Source of the DNA: CAVYXK01 sp963708245
GTDB taxonomy: Bacteria > Pseudomonadota > Alphaproteobacteria > Acetobacterales > Acetobacteraceae
Reading direction: 5' to 3'
Assembly (NCBI GenBank): GCA_963708245.1
Contig: OY970201.1
Span: 6,386,001-6,450,000 of the forward strand
DNA: 64,000 bases
In this document: positions 21,656 through 29,939 of the stretch, piece after piece
How the letters are laid out: the number at the start of each line of letters is the position of its first letter
Position numbering within the stretch: position 1 is the stretch's first letter
The notes under the pieces: generated by a model
What the model saw: only the letters and a program-made list of their open reading frames with translations
What the model was told of the DNA's origin: nothing
The model's database searches: none
Program-made: the position numbers and the translations under genes

Positions 21656-23413
21656 ATGCGTAGGAAATCAAGACAGTCATGGATGATGGGCGCACTCGCG
21701 GCCGTCATGTCGCTGGTAGCGCTGCTGCTGCTTACACCCACTGCCCGGGCGCAGGCCCAGACGCAGGACCAGACGCCGGCGCAAAAGCCGAACATCCTGT
21801 TCGTCATGACCGACGACGTCGGCTGGATGACACCGGGCATCTACCACCAGGGCCTGATGGTCGGCGAAACCCCCAACATCGACCGCATCGGCCGCGAAGG
21901 CATGAAGTTTCTGGACGCCTACGCCGAGCAGAGCTGCACCGCCGGGCGCAACGCCTTCATGACCGGCATGAACCCGCTGCGCACCGGGCTCATCGTGCCG
22001 CAATTGCCGGGGAGCCCGAGCTGGCTCAGGCCCGGCACGCCGTCGCTCGCCAAGGTCCTGCACGATCTCGGCTACACCACCTTCCAGGTCGGCAAGAACC
22101 ATCTCGGCGACAACGTCGAGGCGCTGCCGACCGCGCACGGATTCGAGGAATATTGGGGCTACCTCTACCACCTGGACGCGATGCAGCAGGTCAGCTTCAT
22201 GGATGTCTATGATCAGAAGACGAACCCACCGCGGATGGCCGTTGCCCCACCGTGCAAGGCGACGTCGATCCCCGGCATCCCCGACGACCCGAACGCCGTG
22301 GACCCGGCGACGACGACGTGTCTGACCCCGCCGCGCCCGGTGCTCTGGTGCACGTCCTCCGACGGCACGCAGGCGAACCAGACTTGCAAGGATGAGGGCG
22401 TCGTGACGGACAAGCGCTCGGCGACCCTGGAGGAGGAAGTTTCCACTCATTTGATCGACATGCTCGACCGCAACGATCCCAAGAAGACCGGCAAGCCGTT
22501 CTTTGCCTACTACAACACGGTCAGGATGCATGTCGACACGTTCCTGCCGCAGAAATACCTCGACATGCTCGGCGAGACGGGCGGCAAGGACTGGGGCATC
22601 AACGAAGCCGGCGAAAAGCAGATGGACGACAACCTCGGCTATGTCCTCAAGAAGCTCGAGGACATGGGCCAGCTCGACAACACAATCATCATCTGGACCC
22701 CTGACAACGGCGCCCAGACCCAAACCTACCCGGACGGCGGCATCACCCCCTTCAAGGGCGACAAGCTGACGACTTGGGAAGGCGGCATGCGCGTTCCGCT
22801 GCTCGTCCGCTGGCCCGGACACATCAAGCCGGGCACGGTCAACAACGAGATCATCTCGATGCTCGACTGGATGCCGACTTTGGTCGACATCGCCGGCGGC
22901 CCGAAGGGCGACGGGCTGAAGAAGCAGATCGAGGCGGGCGAATATCCCGGCTTCCTGAAGACGACGCTCGACGGTTTCGACCAGCGCGATCTGCTGGAAG
23001 GAAAGGGGCCGTCCGCCCGCGACCACCTCTTCTACTACACGGGCACGACTCCGTCGGCGGTCCGGTACAAGAATTGGAAGATGTACTACGCGATGGAGGG
23101 CTCGTCCGCTGCCAGCGCGCTCAAAGGCGTCGAAACCTATGCCTGGACGCAAATGACCAACCTCATGCGCGATCCGTTCGAGCAGAACGTCGGCGATATC
23201 CAAAAGTCGGCATTCTCCCTCGCCGGCGCGATCACCGCCCCGAGCACGGCGTATCTCTACGACTGGCAGATGCTGCCGATCGGACAGTTGATGTGGATGA
23301 AGGAACTCGAGACCTACAGAAAATTCCCGCCGCTGCAGATCCCCGAGTCCTACAACCTCGACGAGATCGAGAAACTCGTCTCGGCCGGCGCCAACCACTC
23401 GCACAGCGACTGA
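21656..23413 (+). CDS. Arylsulfatase (formylglycine-dependent), copy 2
   Basis: 585 residues starting at the ATG at 21656, with GAGGAGGTGA upstream. An N-terminal signal peptide (MGALAAVMSLVALLLLTPTARA) indicates export. SCTAGRNAF places Cys-94 for conversion to formylglycine. MTDDVGW and TPDNGAQTQ provide the Ca2+ site and VGKNHLGD the lysine region. An insertion around residues 195-245 contains four extra cysteines (APPCKA, TTCLTPP, VLWCTS, QTCKDE) absent from the sulfatase at 13535. It is followed by a HAD-type gene after 96 nt, probably in one unit. The substrate is unknown. Confidence 0.9.
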   Translation: MRRKSRQSWMMGALAAVMSLVALLLLTPTARAQAQTQDQTPAQKPNILFVMTDDVGWMTPGIYHQGLMVGETPNIDRIGREGMKFLDAYAEQSCTAGRNAFMTGMNPLRTGLIVPQLPGSPSWLRPGTPSLAKVLHDLGYTTFQVGKNHLGDNVEALPTAHGFEEYWGYLYHLDAMQQVSFMDVYDQKTNPPRMAVAPPCKATSIPGIPDDPNAVDPATTTCLTPPRPVLWCTSSDGTQANQTCKDEGVVTDKRSATLEEEVSTHLIDMLDRNDPKKTGKPFFAYYNTVRMHVDTFLPQKYLDMLGETGGKDWGINEAGEKQMDDNLGYVLKKLEDMGQLDNTIIIWTPDNGAQTQTYPDGGITPFKGDKLTTWEGGMRVPLLVRWPGHIKPGTVNNEIISMLDWMPTLVDIAGGPKGDGLKKQIEAGEYPGFLKTTLDGFDQRDLLEGKGPSARDHLFYYTGTTPSAVRYKNWKMYYAMEGSSAASALKGVETYAWTQMTNLMRDPFEQNVGDIQKSAFSLAGAITAPSTAYLYDWQMLPIGQLMWMKELETYRKFPPLQIPESYNLDEIEKLVSAGANHSHSD

Positions 23414-23446
23414 TGGTAGGATGGGTCCGTAATGAAGAGGGGGCGG

Positions 23447-23469
23447 GCGGCTTGAAAAAGCCGCTCGTT
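23447..23469 (+). terminator. Hairpin between sulfatase and HAD genes
   Basis: A perfect 7-bp stem GCGGCTT-GAAA-AAGCCGC (23447-23464) is followed by TCGTTT. It lies 34 nt after the sulfatase stop and may be a weak terminator or processing site before the HAD gene. Confidence 0.4.
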
Positions 23470-23509
23470 TCCAAAGGATCTAATCATACCATCCTTACTG
23501 GAGGTGATC

Positions 23510-24574
23510 ATGCCATCCTCCCCTTCCAATGACCCGAGCCGGCGCTTTCTGCTCGGCGCGCTCGCGGCGACGCCAGCCCTGCCGGCGCTTCTCGACATCA
23601 CCGCCGCGCAGGCCCAGACGCCAGCATCTGGGGATCCGCTTCCGTCCTGGAATGACGGGCCGACCAAGCGGGCGATCCTCGATTTCGTGCGTGTGACGAC
23701 CGACCAGACAAACCCGGGCTTCGTGCCGCCGGAGGAGCGCATCGCCGAATTCGACCAGGACGGCACGCTCTGGGTCGAGCATCCCGTGTACACGCAGGTC
23801 GTCTATTGCCTCGACCATGTTGACGCCTTGGTGAAAGCGAAGCCGGAGTTAAGGGACCGCGAGCCGTTCAAGACCGTGCTTTCCGGCAACCGCGAGGCCA
23901 TTGCGAAGCTCTCGATGCGGGACTTCTTCGAGATTGTGCTCGCAACCCAGAGCGGGATGACCGTGGAGGCGTTCAGGGAAGATGCGAGAAAGTGGCTAGC
24001 TGCCGCCAAGCACCCCCGCTGGGACCGCCTTTACACCGAACTGGTGTATCAACCCATGCAGGAGATGCTGCACTACCTGCGTGCCAACGGCTACAGGACG
24101 TTTATCGCGACCGGCGGCAGCGCGGGCTTCGTGCGCGAATACTCCGAGAGGGTCTACGGCATCCTCCCCGAGCAGGTCGCCGGGACCGAGCAGGCGTTCA
24201 AGTACGGCTATGACAAGGACCACCGGCCCATCCTCACCCGGGAGCCGAAGCTGGTGCTGGATAACCTGGAAGCCGGAAAGATCGAGAATTTCTGGTTGAT
24301 GTACGGGCGCCGTCCTTATGCGGCCTTTGGTAATTCCTCCTCCGATGACCAGCAGATGCTAGAGTACGTGAAGGCAGGTACTGGTAGGAGGCTGTCGGGT
24401 TTGGTCGTGCACGACGATGCGACCCGCGAGTATGCGTACGGTCCGGCACAGGGATTGCCCGACACCAAGATCGGCACCTTGAGCCAGAACATGTATGACA
24501 TGGCGAAGCAGCAGGGCTGGGCGATCATCAGCATGAAGAACGACTGGAAGCGCATCTTCGCGTTCGAACCGTGA
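23510..24574 (+). CDS. HAD-superfamily hydrolase, Tat-exported
   Basis: 354 residues from the ATG at 23510, which has GGAGG 5 nt upstream; a GTG at 23504 is less well placed. The N-terminal SRRFLLGALAATPALPALL is a twin-arginine-type signal. HAD motifs are complete: EFDQDGTLW (nucleophile Asp-82), IATGGSAGF (motif II), a lysine in EPKLVLDN (motif III region) and FGNSSSDDQQML (motif IV). It is likely a periplasmic phosphatase-like enzyme. Its position directly after an arylsulfatase suggests a joint role in releasing sulfate or phosphate from organic esters, which is inference. Confidence 0.82.
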   Translation: MPSSPSNDPSRRFLLGALAATPALPALLDITAAQAQTPASGDPLPSWNDGPTKRAILDFVRVTTDQTNPGFVPPEERIAEFDQDGTLWVEHPVYTQVVYCLDHVDALVKAKPELRDREPFKTVLSGNREAIAKLSMRDFFEIVLATQSGMTVEAFREDARKWLAAAKHPRWDRLYTELVYQPMQEMLHYLRANGYRTFIATGGSAGFVREYSERVYGILPEQVAGTEQAFKYGYDKDHRPILTREPKLVLDNLEAGKIENFWLMYGRRPYAAFGNSSSDDQQMLEYVKAGTGRRLSGLVVHDDATREYAYGPAQGLPDTKIGTLSQNMYDMAKQQGWAIISMKNDWKRIFAFEP

Positions 24575-24719
24575 GCCCACGGACCCTCGCCTCGGAATCC
24601 GGCCGGAGGCCGGAAGGTTCTCGCCGACGGCCACACCTCGGCAACGATCGGATCAGCGGTGGCTCGACTTGCTTAAGTTGGATTCGATCCTGATAGACTT
24701 CGAAAGAGAGAGCCGCGGC

Positions 24720-25964
24720 ATGGACGGCGTCGCCCGACCGCCAGCGAAAATCATCGCCCGTCTCGGATGGATTGCCGTCTGGGGACCCGGCTTGCTGGTG
24801 ATGCTGGCCGACACCGACGCCGGCAATGTGGTGACGGGCGCGCAGGCAGGCGCCCAATGGGGCTATCGGCTGCTGCCTCTGCTGCTTCTGCTGATTCCGA
24901 TGCTCTACATGTGGCAGGAATTGACAGTGCGGCTTGGGCTCACCACCGGGCGCGGTCACGGCGAACTGATCCGCGACCAGTTTGGCGTCGGCTGGGCGTG
25001 GCTGTCGACGGCGGGCTTGGCGACTGCGGTGATCGGCTCGCTGATTACCGAATTCACGGGCGTGGCGGGAATCGGAGAACTCTATGGCCTGTCGCGCGGG
25101 CTGACCTTGCCCCTCTCCGCGACGGCCTTGCTCACAGTCGTCGCCACGGGCTCCTATCGGCGCGTGGAACGGACAGCGATCGTCATAGGCCTTTTTGAAC
25201 TCGCCTTCTTCGCGGTCGCCTGGGCGGCGCATCCGAACCTCGCGATTCTGGCGAAAGACGCCTTCGACCTGCCCCTCGGTGACCGCGGCTTTACCTTTCT
25301 GGTTGCTGCGGTCATCGGAGCAACCTTCAATCCTTGGATGATCTTCTACCAGCAATCCGCAATCGCCGATAAAAAGCTCCAGCCCGACGATCTTGCGGCC
25401 GCGCGCTGGGACACAGCGTTCGGCGCCGTTCTCACGCAATGCTTGACAGGCGCGGTGCTGGTCGCGGCGGCGGCGAAGCTTTATTCCGGCAGTGCGTCGG
25501 CGGGCCTCGGCAGCGTCGGCGAGATCAGCAATGCGCTGACGCCACTCCTCGGGGAGAGCGTCGGGCGCCTGGTTTTCAGCGCGGGCGTCCTCGGCGCCTC
25601 TCTGGTGGCCGCCATCGTTTGCTCGCTGGCGCTTGCCTGGGGTGTCGGCGAGGTCGCCGGCTACCGGCGTTCGCTGGAAAATCATCCGTTCGAGGCGAAA
25701 TGGTTCTATGGCGTCTATGCGGCCTGCGTCGTCGGCTCCGCGGCAGTTGTTTGGCTCGTGCCGGACCTTATTTGGCTCACCATCGCGGCGCAGGTCCTGA
25801 ATGCTTTCCTGCTGCCGCTGGTGATCGGCTTCCTCGTCGCATTGGCGGTGAACGCGCTGCCGGCTCCGCTTCGCCCGCGGGGGCTCTATCTTTGGGCCCT
25901 GATCGGCGTCTCGGTCGTCGTTATCGCAGTGGGACTTTATGGCGGCGTCGCAGGACTGATGTAG
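24720..25964 (+). CDS. Nramp-family divalent metal transporter (divergent motifs)
   Basis: About 414 residues with some 11 transmembrane helices in the Nramp (LeuT) fold. The first helix carries ADTDAGN where classical Mn/Fe transporters have DPGN. The sixth-helix region reads GATFNPWMIFYQQSA instead of the MPHN signature, so the methionine ligand that favours transition metals appears absent. That pattern is reminiscent of Nramp-related Mg2+ transporters, but assignment is tentative. The ATG at 24720 is preferred over the upstream start at 24669. A truncated TerC-like gene follows. Confidence 0.8.
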   Translation: MDGVARPPAKIIARLGWIAVWGPGLLVMLADTDAGNVVTGAQAGAQWGYRLLPLLLLLIPMLYMWQELTVRLGLTTGRGHGELIRDQFGVGWAWLSTAGLATAVIGSLITEFTGVAGIGELYGLSRGLTLPLSATALLTVVATGSYRRVERTAIVIGLFELAFFAVAWAAHPNLAILAKDAFDLPLGDRGFTFLVAAVIGATFNPWMIFYQQSAIADKKLQPDDLAAARWDTAFGAVLTQCLTGAVLVAAAAKLYSGSASAGLGSVGEISNALTPLLGESVGRLVFSAGVLGASLVAAIVCSLALAWGVGEVAGYRRSLENHPFEAKWFYGVYAACVVGSAAVVWLVPDLIWLTIAAQVLNAFLLPLVIGFLVALAVNALPAPLRPRGLYLWALIGVSVVVIAVGLYGGVAGLM

Positions 25965-26025
25965 CGTCCGATGGGGCCGCTTTTCCTGAGTGCACAAACG
26001 ATGCAAAGGTAAGGCACCGATCGCT

Positions 26026-26289
26026 TTGGAACCCGCAACAGGCCTCCAGTTCGCCGGCGCGTTGGCCGAAATCAGCGTCATCGACCTGATGTTGAGCGCG
26101 GACAACGCGCTCCTGATCGCGATGTGCTGTGCTTCTTTGCCTCCCGCGCATGTCCGCAACGCGGTCGTTCTGGGCACCGCCGGGGCGATCGTCCTGCGAT
26201 ACCTCTTGACGACGATCGCGGGCCTCCTGCTCCAGATACCCTACCTGAAGATCGCCGGCTGGAGCCGTCGTTTTGCCAGATTTGCATAG
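26026..26289 (+). pseudogene. TerC/YjbE-family membrane protein, truncated
   Basis: The frame (open from 25990) encodes GLQFAGALAEISVIDLMLSADNALLIA, ALPPAHVRNAV-like residues and a second hydrophobic helix, matching the first 70-80 residues of TerC-family proteins (usually 220-300 residues), including the ADNA motif. Homology stops after LKIAGW and a short tail SRRFARFA reaches a stop at TTTGCATAG. That end is the same junction sequence as the AraC 3'-end repeats. The gene therefore appears broken by a rearrangement. Confidence 0.65.
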
Positions 26290-26476
26290 CGGCTCCGGGC
26301 TGGCTTGGCTTATCTTGCCGCAAAGCGCCGTCCGATGTGGGCGCGACGTCCAGCGAACTGAGACGTTATGTTCTCTCGTGGGGCGCAGACGAACGCGAGG
26401 GGCGCCCCCGCTTGGTAGGTGACCATGGGCGGTTCATGCAGCCGCCCCAGAAACCGGGAGCGCCGCGACTGGAGAT

Positions 26477-26860
26477 ATGAATATCATGCTACGATGCATC
26501 CCTAGGCACGTTCTGATCGCCAGTTTAGCGGTTCTGCCGTTGGCGTCAGGCCACGGCCAAGTCAATCCCTTCTACGAGCTGGAAGGAAACTCGCTCAACA
26601 GCGCAGATTTTTCCATGCTGTTCGATGCAGCGAACGGCTTGTTGCTTCGATCGCCCCTGCCAAACGGCACCATGACAAGTTGGGCGAACAGTCAGACCGG
26701 CTCGAAGGGAACGATCCAAGTGACAGCCACGTTTCACCGCGAGGGCATGCTCTGTCATAAGCTCCGCTACGAGACCCATCCGCAGGGCGTGCCTCAGTCA
26801 AACAACATCGTGCTCAACTGGTGCAAGACACGTGACGGGGCTTGGAAAATCCTGTCCTAG
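26477..26860 (+). CDS. Small secreted protein, 17-kDa surface-antigen-like domain
   Basis: 127 residues with an N-terminal signal peptide (HVLIASLAVLPLASGHG). The mature part has SWANSQTGSKGTIQV, REGMLCHKLRYE and a C-terminal WCKTRDGAWKI. This resembles the C-terminal domain of RT0821/Lpp0805-type (17-kDa antigen) surface proteins, which end in CRQPDGSWKI-like motifs. Two cysteines could pair. It lacks the usual glycine-zipper half, so it is shorter than typical members. An ATG at 26486 is an alternative start. No operon partner. Confidence 0.6.
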   Translation: MNIMLRCIPRHVLIASLAVLPLASGHGQVNPFYELEGNSLNSADFSMLFDAANGLLLRSPLPNGTMTSWANSQTGSKGTIQVTATFHREGMLCHKLRYETHPQGVPQSNNIVLNWCKTRDGAWKILS

Positions 26861-26935
26861 CGAGATAGCACGACGCACCTGCGCCGAAGCTCTCGGCGCG
26901 AGATCACCGATGCCCAACCAGCCGAAGCCTTGATG

Positions 26936-27226
26936 ATCCGACGCGGCCTTGATCCAGATCAATGCGATTGCCGCTGCGCGCATCGCGACCTCCGGTTGCG
27001 CCAGCTCAATCTGGCCCGTAGCGCGCTCGCGTCCGCCGACCCAACGACGACGACTGTGACACAAGTCGCCACCGAGCAGTGTTTCTTGGGAGCTTGGGCG
27101 GTTCGCTGTGGCTTACCGAGCGTTGTTCGGCGAGCGGCCTTCCACGACCCTGCGGCGCTCGCCTGATGCGGCGCCCACAGAACTGAATCGCATCAACGGC
27201 CTGATATCTTCAGAATTTGCATAGCC
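26936..27226 (+). pseudogene. AraC gene remnant with promoter, internally deleted
   Basis: The promoter part (GATCCGACGCGG plus FNR box) is the same as that before AraC gene 1. Directly after it comes the 3' part of the gene (LRLRQLNLARSALASADPTTTT, then VTQVATEQ). About 830 bp corresponding to most of the reading frame is missing. A frameshift after ATEQ destroys the second helix-turn-helix, and the end carries the shared CGGCCTGATATCTTCAG 3' repeat. Confidence 0.7.
26949..26962. promoter_or_regulatory. Perfect FNR/Anr box (orphaned with AraC remnant)
   Basis: TTGATCCAGATCAA, identical to the box at 18965 and embedded in about 30 bp of shared sequence. It now precedes only a remnant, so it may be non-functional or drive downstream transcription. 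Confidence 0.55.
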
Positions 27227-27250
27227 AGCCGCAACGCGGCCGCCCCATCC
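27194..27250 (+). repeat. AraC 3'-end repeat, copy 3
   Basis: Matches 20013-20071 over about 57 bp with one or two differences; part of the duplicated AraC segment. Confidence 0.75.
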
Positions 27251-27412
27251 TTACCACGACCACCGAACTGCGGGTCGATCGGAGCATTAATTCGAAGAAT
27301 GTGTCGCCGACCGAATGCGAAATGTTGACCCAAGGCAGGGGAGAACAAATTGACGCTGCTTCCCTGAACTCCAACCACGAATGTCGCCGTTTCCAACAAG
27401 GAGATCACCAAC

Positions 27413-27918
27413 ATGTCCGACCTGGTCGTTATCGCTTTCCCGTCCGAAGCCAAGGCCGAAGAGGTCCGCAACAAGCTGTTCGACCTGCAGAAGGAGTACC
27501 TGATCGAACTTAACGATGCCGTCATTGCCGTCAAGCAGCCGAACGGTCGGGTCAAGCTCAACCAGATCTTCCATCCCGCCGCGGCCGGTGCCGCCAGCGG
27601 CTCGTTCTGGGGCCTGCTGATCGGGCTGATCTTCATGATGCCCCTGGCTGGGGTCGCGATCGGCGCGCCTCCGGCGCACTCGGCGGAGCACTCTCCGATG
27701 TCGGGATCAACGACAAATTCATGAAGGATGCGGCGCAGACGTTGCAGTCCGGCAACGCCGCGCTGTTCGTGCTGATCCGCAAAGTGACCGGCGACAAGGT
27801 GCTGGCCGCCTTGCGAGGCGAGGGCGGCACGGTGTTGCGCACCTCCCTCGACGAGACGAAGGAAGCGGCGCTGCGCCGGGCGCTGGCGGCGCACACCGCA
27901 GCGAGCGCGGCGGCCTAG
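27413..27918 (+). pseudogene. DUF1269 membrane protein, frameshifted
   Basis: AAGGAG precedes the ATG at 27413. The first frame gives MSDLVVIAFPSEAKAEEVRN, LIELNDAVIAVKQPNGRVKLNQ and the hydrophobic glycine-rich segment SFWGLLIGLIFMMPLAG, all typical of DUF1269. After about 27664 the family continues in another frame (SGALGGALSDVGINDKFMKD, then SALFVL-like NAALFVLIRKVTGDKV). The length (506 nt) shows one base missing in the GGCGCGCCTCC stretch. Restored, the protein would be about 168 residues, normal for the family. Function unknown. It is followed by DUF3302 and HlyD-like genes. Confidence 0.8.
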
Positions 27919-27978
27919 TCCGCGGCAGGAGATCCCACTCAGGAATGGTGTGGGTTGACAGGACGATGGAGGGTTGAA

Positions 27979-28346
27979 ATGGAGTCGGTGCTGGGATTTC
28001 CACTCGACGCCTGGGACTACGCGACCTTTGCCTCGCTGTTCGTCATTGGTGCTGCCTTCATCGTCCTGATTTACCTGATCCTGGGCCTGCCGGGCCGGAT
28101 TGCCATCGCCCGGCGGCACCCCGAGGCAGAGGTGGTCAACATGATGGGCTGGCTCGGCTTCATCGCCGTCGTGCCTTGGGTGCAGGCCTTCATTGGGCGC
28201 TCAAACCGACCGACGTCATCGATATTCGCAACCTGCCGCGTGACACAAGGCGCGCCACCGACGAGGAAATCGCCCGGCTTACCGGCAAGCCCATCCCCGA
28301 GGCGGCTCCGCCGAAAACGCTGCCGCCCGAGCCGCACAAGGAATAG
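27979..28346 (+). pseudogene. DUF3302 (YibI-like) membrane protein, frameshifted
   Basis: GGAGGG precedes the ATG at 27979. The N-terminus (DYATFASLFVIGAAFIVLIYL, then MMGWLGFIAVVPWVQAFI) has the two membrane helices of DUF3302. The conserved continuation ALKPTDVIDIRNLPRD and a proline-rich tail ending at 28346 are in the next frame. Adding one T in ATTGGGCGC restores FIWALKPTD. The family pairs with HlyD-like YibH, which begins 13 nt downstream. Confidence 0.8.
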
Positions 28347-28358
28347 GAGCGCGCTGGA

Positions 28359-29510
28359 ATGGTCGCCGGACTGCTGATTACAACCCTCTATTGCACCGCC
28401 GTCTGGCTGGTCTTCTTCCGGTTCAAGCTGATCAGATTCACACCCGGGTGGGGCATCATCTCCGGTCTGTTCGGCGCGCACATTCTTCTCATCTTCCTTA
28501 TCGGCCTGCGGTTCGTCACGCCCAGCTCGACCGACGCGAAGGTGGTTCAGTACACCATCCAGCTCATTCCCCGGTTGCCCGAGCCGACCATGGTGACCGC
28601 CGTGCTGGTGGAGGAAGGCACGCATGTGAAAAAAGGCCAGACGCTGTTTCAGTTCGACTGGACGGTCTACGAGTCCAGGGTTCACCAGCTCGAGGCGGAC
28701 CTCGCCGAGGCGAAGCAGAACGTCGATGTCCTGCAGGCCGACGTCGCGTTGGCCGAAGGCAAAAAGAGCGCTGCGGAGGCTAATCTTGCCTATGCGCGGT
28801 ACCGTCAGCACGCCGCCCAGACCCTCGAAGTGCAGAATGTCGGGACAGTGCTGGAAGCGGACCAGTGGGACGCCGAGGCACACCGGGACGCGGCGGCGGT
28901 AGACGAAACCGACGCTGAGATCAAGCGTGCTGTCCTCAAATTGCAGGCCGAAATCGGCGGCGTGAATACCAGGGTCGCCTCGGTGGAAGCGCAACTCCAG
29001 CAGGCGCGCTACTACCTGGACAACACCACGCTGGTCGCGCCGGCAGACGGCCGTATCGTCAATTTGCAGGTGCGCCCCGGTATGGTGTCTGGCATCTACC
29101 GCATCGGCGGCATCGCGGCGTTCATCCTCGATAACAACCGTTACGTGCTAGCGACGTACTACCAGGAGAACCTGAAATATGTCCGACCTGGCCAGCCCGT
29201 CGAGGTCGCGCTCGATCCCTATCCGGGGCAGATCTTCAAGGCGACAGTAGAGCAGATCTGGCGGGCGAACGCGGCAGGGCAGTACCTGCCAAGCGATGTG
29301 CTGCCGGGGTTCGACGCGACCGATCCGCACCAGGCGCTCGGCCAGTTTGCCGTCCAGATCCAGCTCGATGACAAGGACCTGGAGAAGTTTCCGATCGGCG
29401 CGCATGGCGTGGCGGCGATTTACACCGGCGGCGGCGGGTTTGCCGTGCTGCGGAAGATCACCATCCGCGCGCATGCCTGGCTCAACTGGCTCTATCCGCT
29501 CAATGTCTGA
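28359..29510 (+). CDS. HlyD-family membrane fusion protein (YibH-like)
   Basis: 383 residues. Two N-terminal membrane helices (GLLITTLYCTAVWLVFF and ISGLFGAHILLIFLIGL) are followed by a biotinyl-lipoyl-like beta domain (VEEGTHVKKGQTLFQFD), a long alpha-helical coiled-coil hairpin (about residues 100-210, rich in Ala, Glu and Gln), the second half-motif TTLVAPADGRIVNLQVRPG and a beta-barrel domain. This is the membrane fusion protein layout, probably joining an inner membrane pump to the periplasm. It starts 13 nt after the DUF3302 gene, the E. coli yibI-yibH arrangement. AGGAG upstream supports the ATG at 28359. Confidence 0.85.
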   Translation: MVAGLLITTLYCTAVWLVFFRFKLIRFTPGWGIISGLFGAHILLIFLIGLRFVTPSSTDAKVVQYTIQLIPRLPEPTMVTAVLVEEGTHVKKGQTLFQFDWTVYESRVHQLEADLAEAKQNVDVLQADVALAEGKKSAAEANLAYARYRQHAAQTLEVQNVGTVLEADQWDAEAHRDAAAVDETDAEIKRAVLKLQAEIGGVNTRVASVEAQLQQARYYLDNTTLVAPADGRIVNLQVRPGMVSGIYRIGGIAAFILDNNRYVLATYYQENLKYVRPGQPVEVALDPYPGQIFKATVEQIWRANAAGQYLPSDVLPGFDATDPHQALGQFAVQIQLDDKDLEKFPIGAHGVAAIYTGGGGFAVLRKITIRAHAWLNWLYPLNV

Positions 29511-29639
29511 TGGCTTCGACGTGCGGGGGCGCCGATCAGGGCGCTACTGTATCGCCAAGACCGCGAGCGTGGCTCTCTGAAAATGCATAGCTGCGTCAAC
29601 ATGCACCTTAACCTGAACCCGGCAGCTGCCGCCAATGTT

Positions 29640-29863
29640 GTTCTTCGCGGTAGGCTTCAATCCTATCGAGCTGACAACTCGGCTTGTCCTCGATGATCAT
29701 TTGGTCCGCTTTGCAAATTTCATGGTCGCGACCGCGCCCAGCAGGTTGGGCAGGAAAAGGTCCGTTATGTGCGAAACATATACAAGTACTACGTTGCCTG
29801 TACGTTGCTCGTGGACGCCGACAAGGCCGCCGCCGCCCGCGCGTCGGTGACCAAAGCACCGTA
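29640..29863 (+). pseudogene. Unrecognised gene remnant before secreted-protein copy 2
   Basis: A frame ending at 29863 encodes GQEKVRYVRNIYKYYVAC, then TLLVDADKAAAARASVTKAP-stop, which reads like real protein. Upstream residues (IELTTRLVLDDHLVRFANF) are in another frame. I do not recognise the family. The last few codons match the ATKAQ-stop tail near 12128, so the same lost gene preceded both copies of the secreted-protein gene. Confidence 0.4.
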
Positions 29864-29939
29864 GCAGAGGCGCTTGCTGATACACTGGCCGTGCCCGGAA
29901 CGGAGGCCGGTTTTGCCGATTTTGCATCGCCCGCGTTTG

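Noticed and set aside
21677..23404. 575-codon minus-strand frame
   Set aside because: Exactly antisense to the sulfatase; no ribosome binding site or homology.
24528..26177. 549-codon minus-strand frame
   Set aside because: Lies antisense to the Nramp-related gene and has shadow composition rich in Arg, Gln and Asp.
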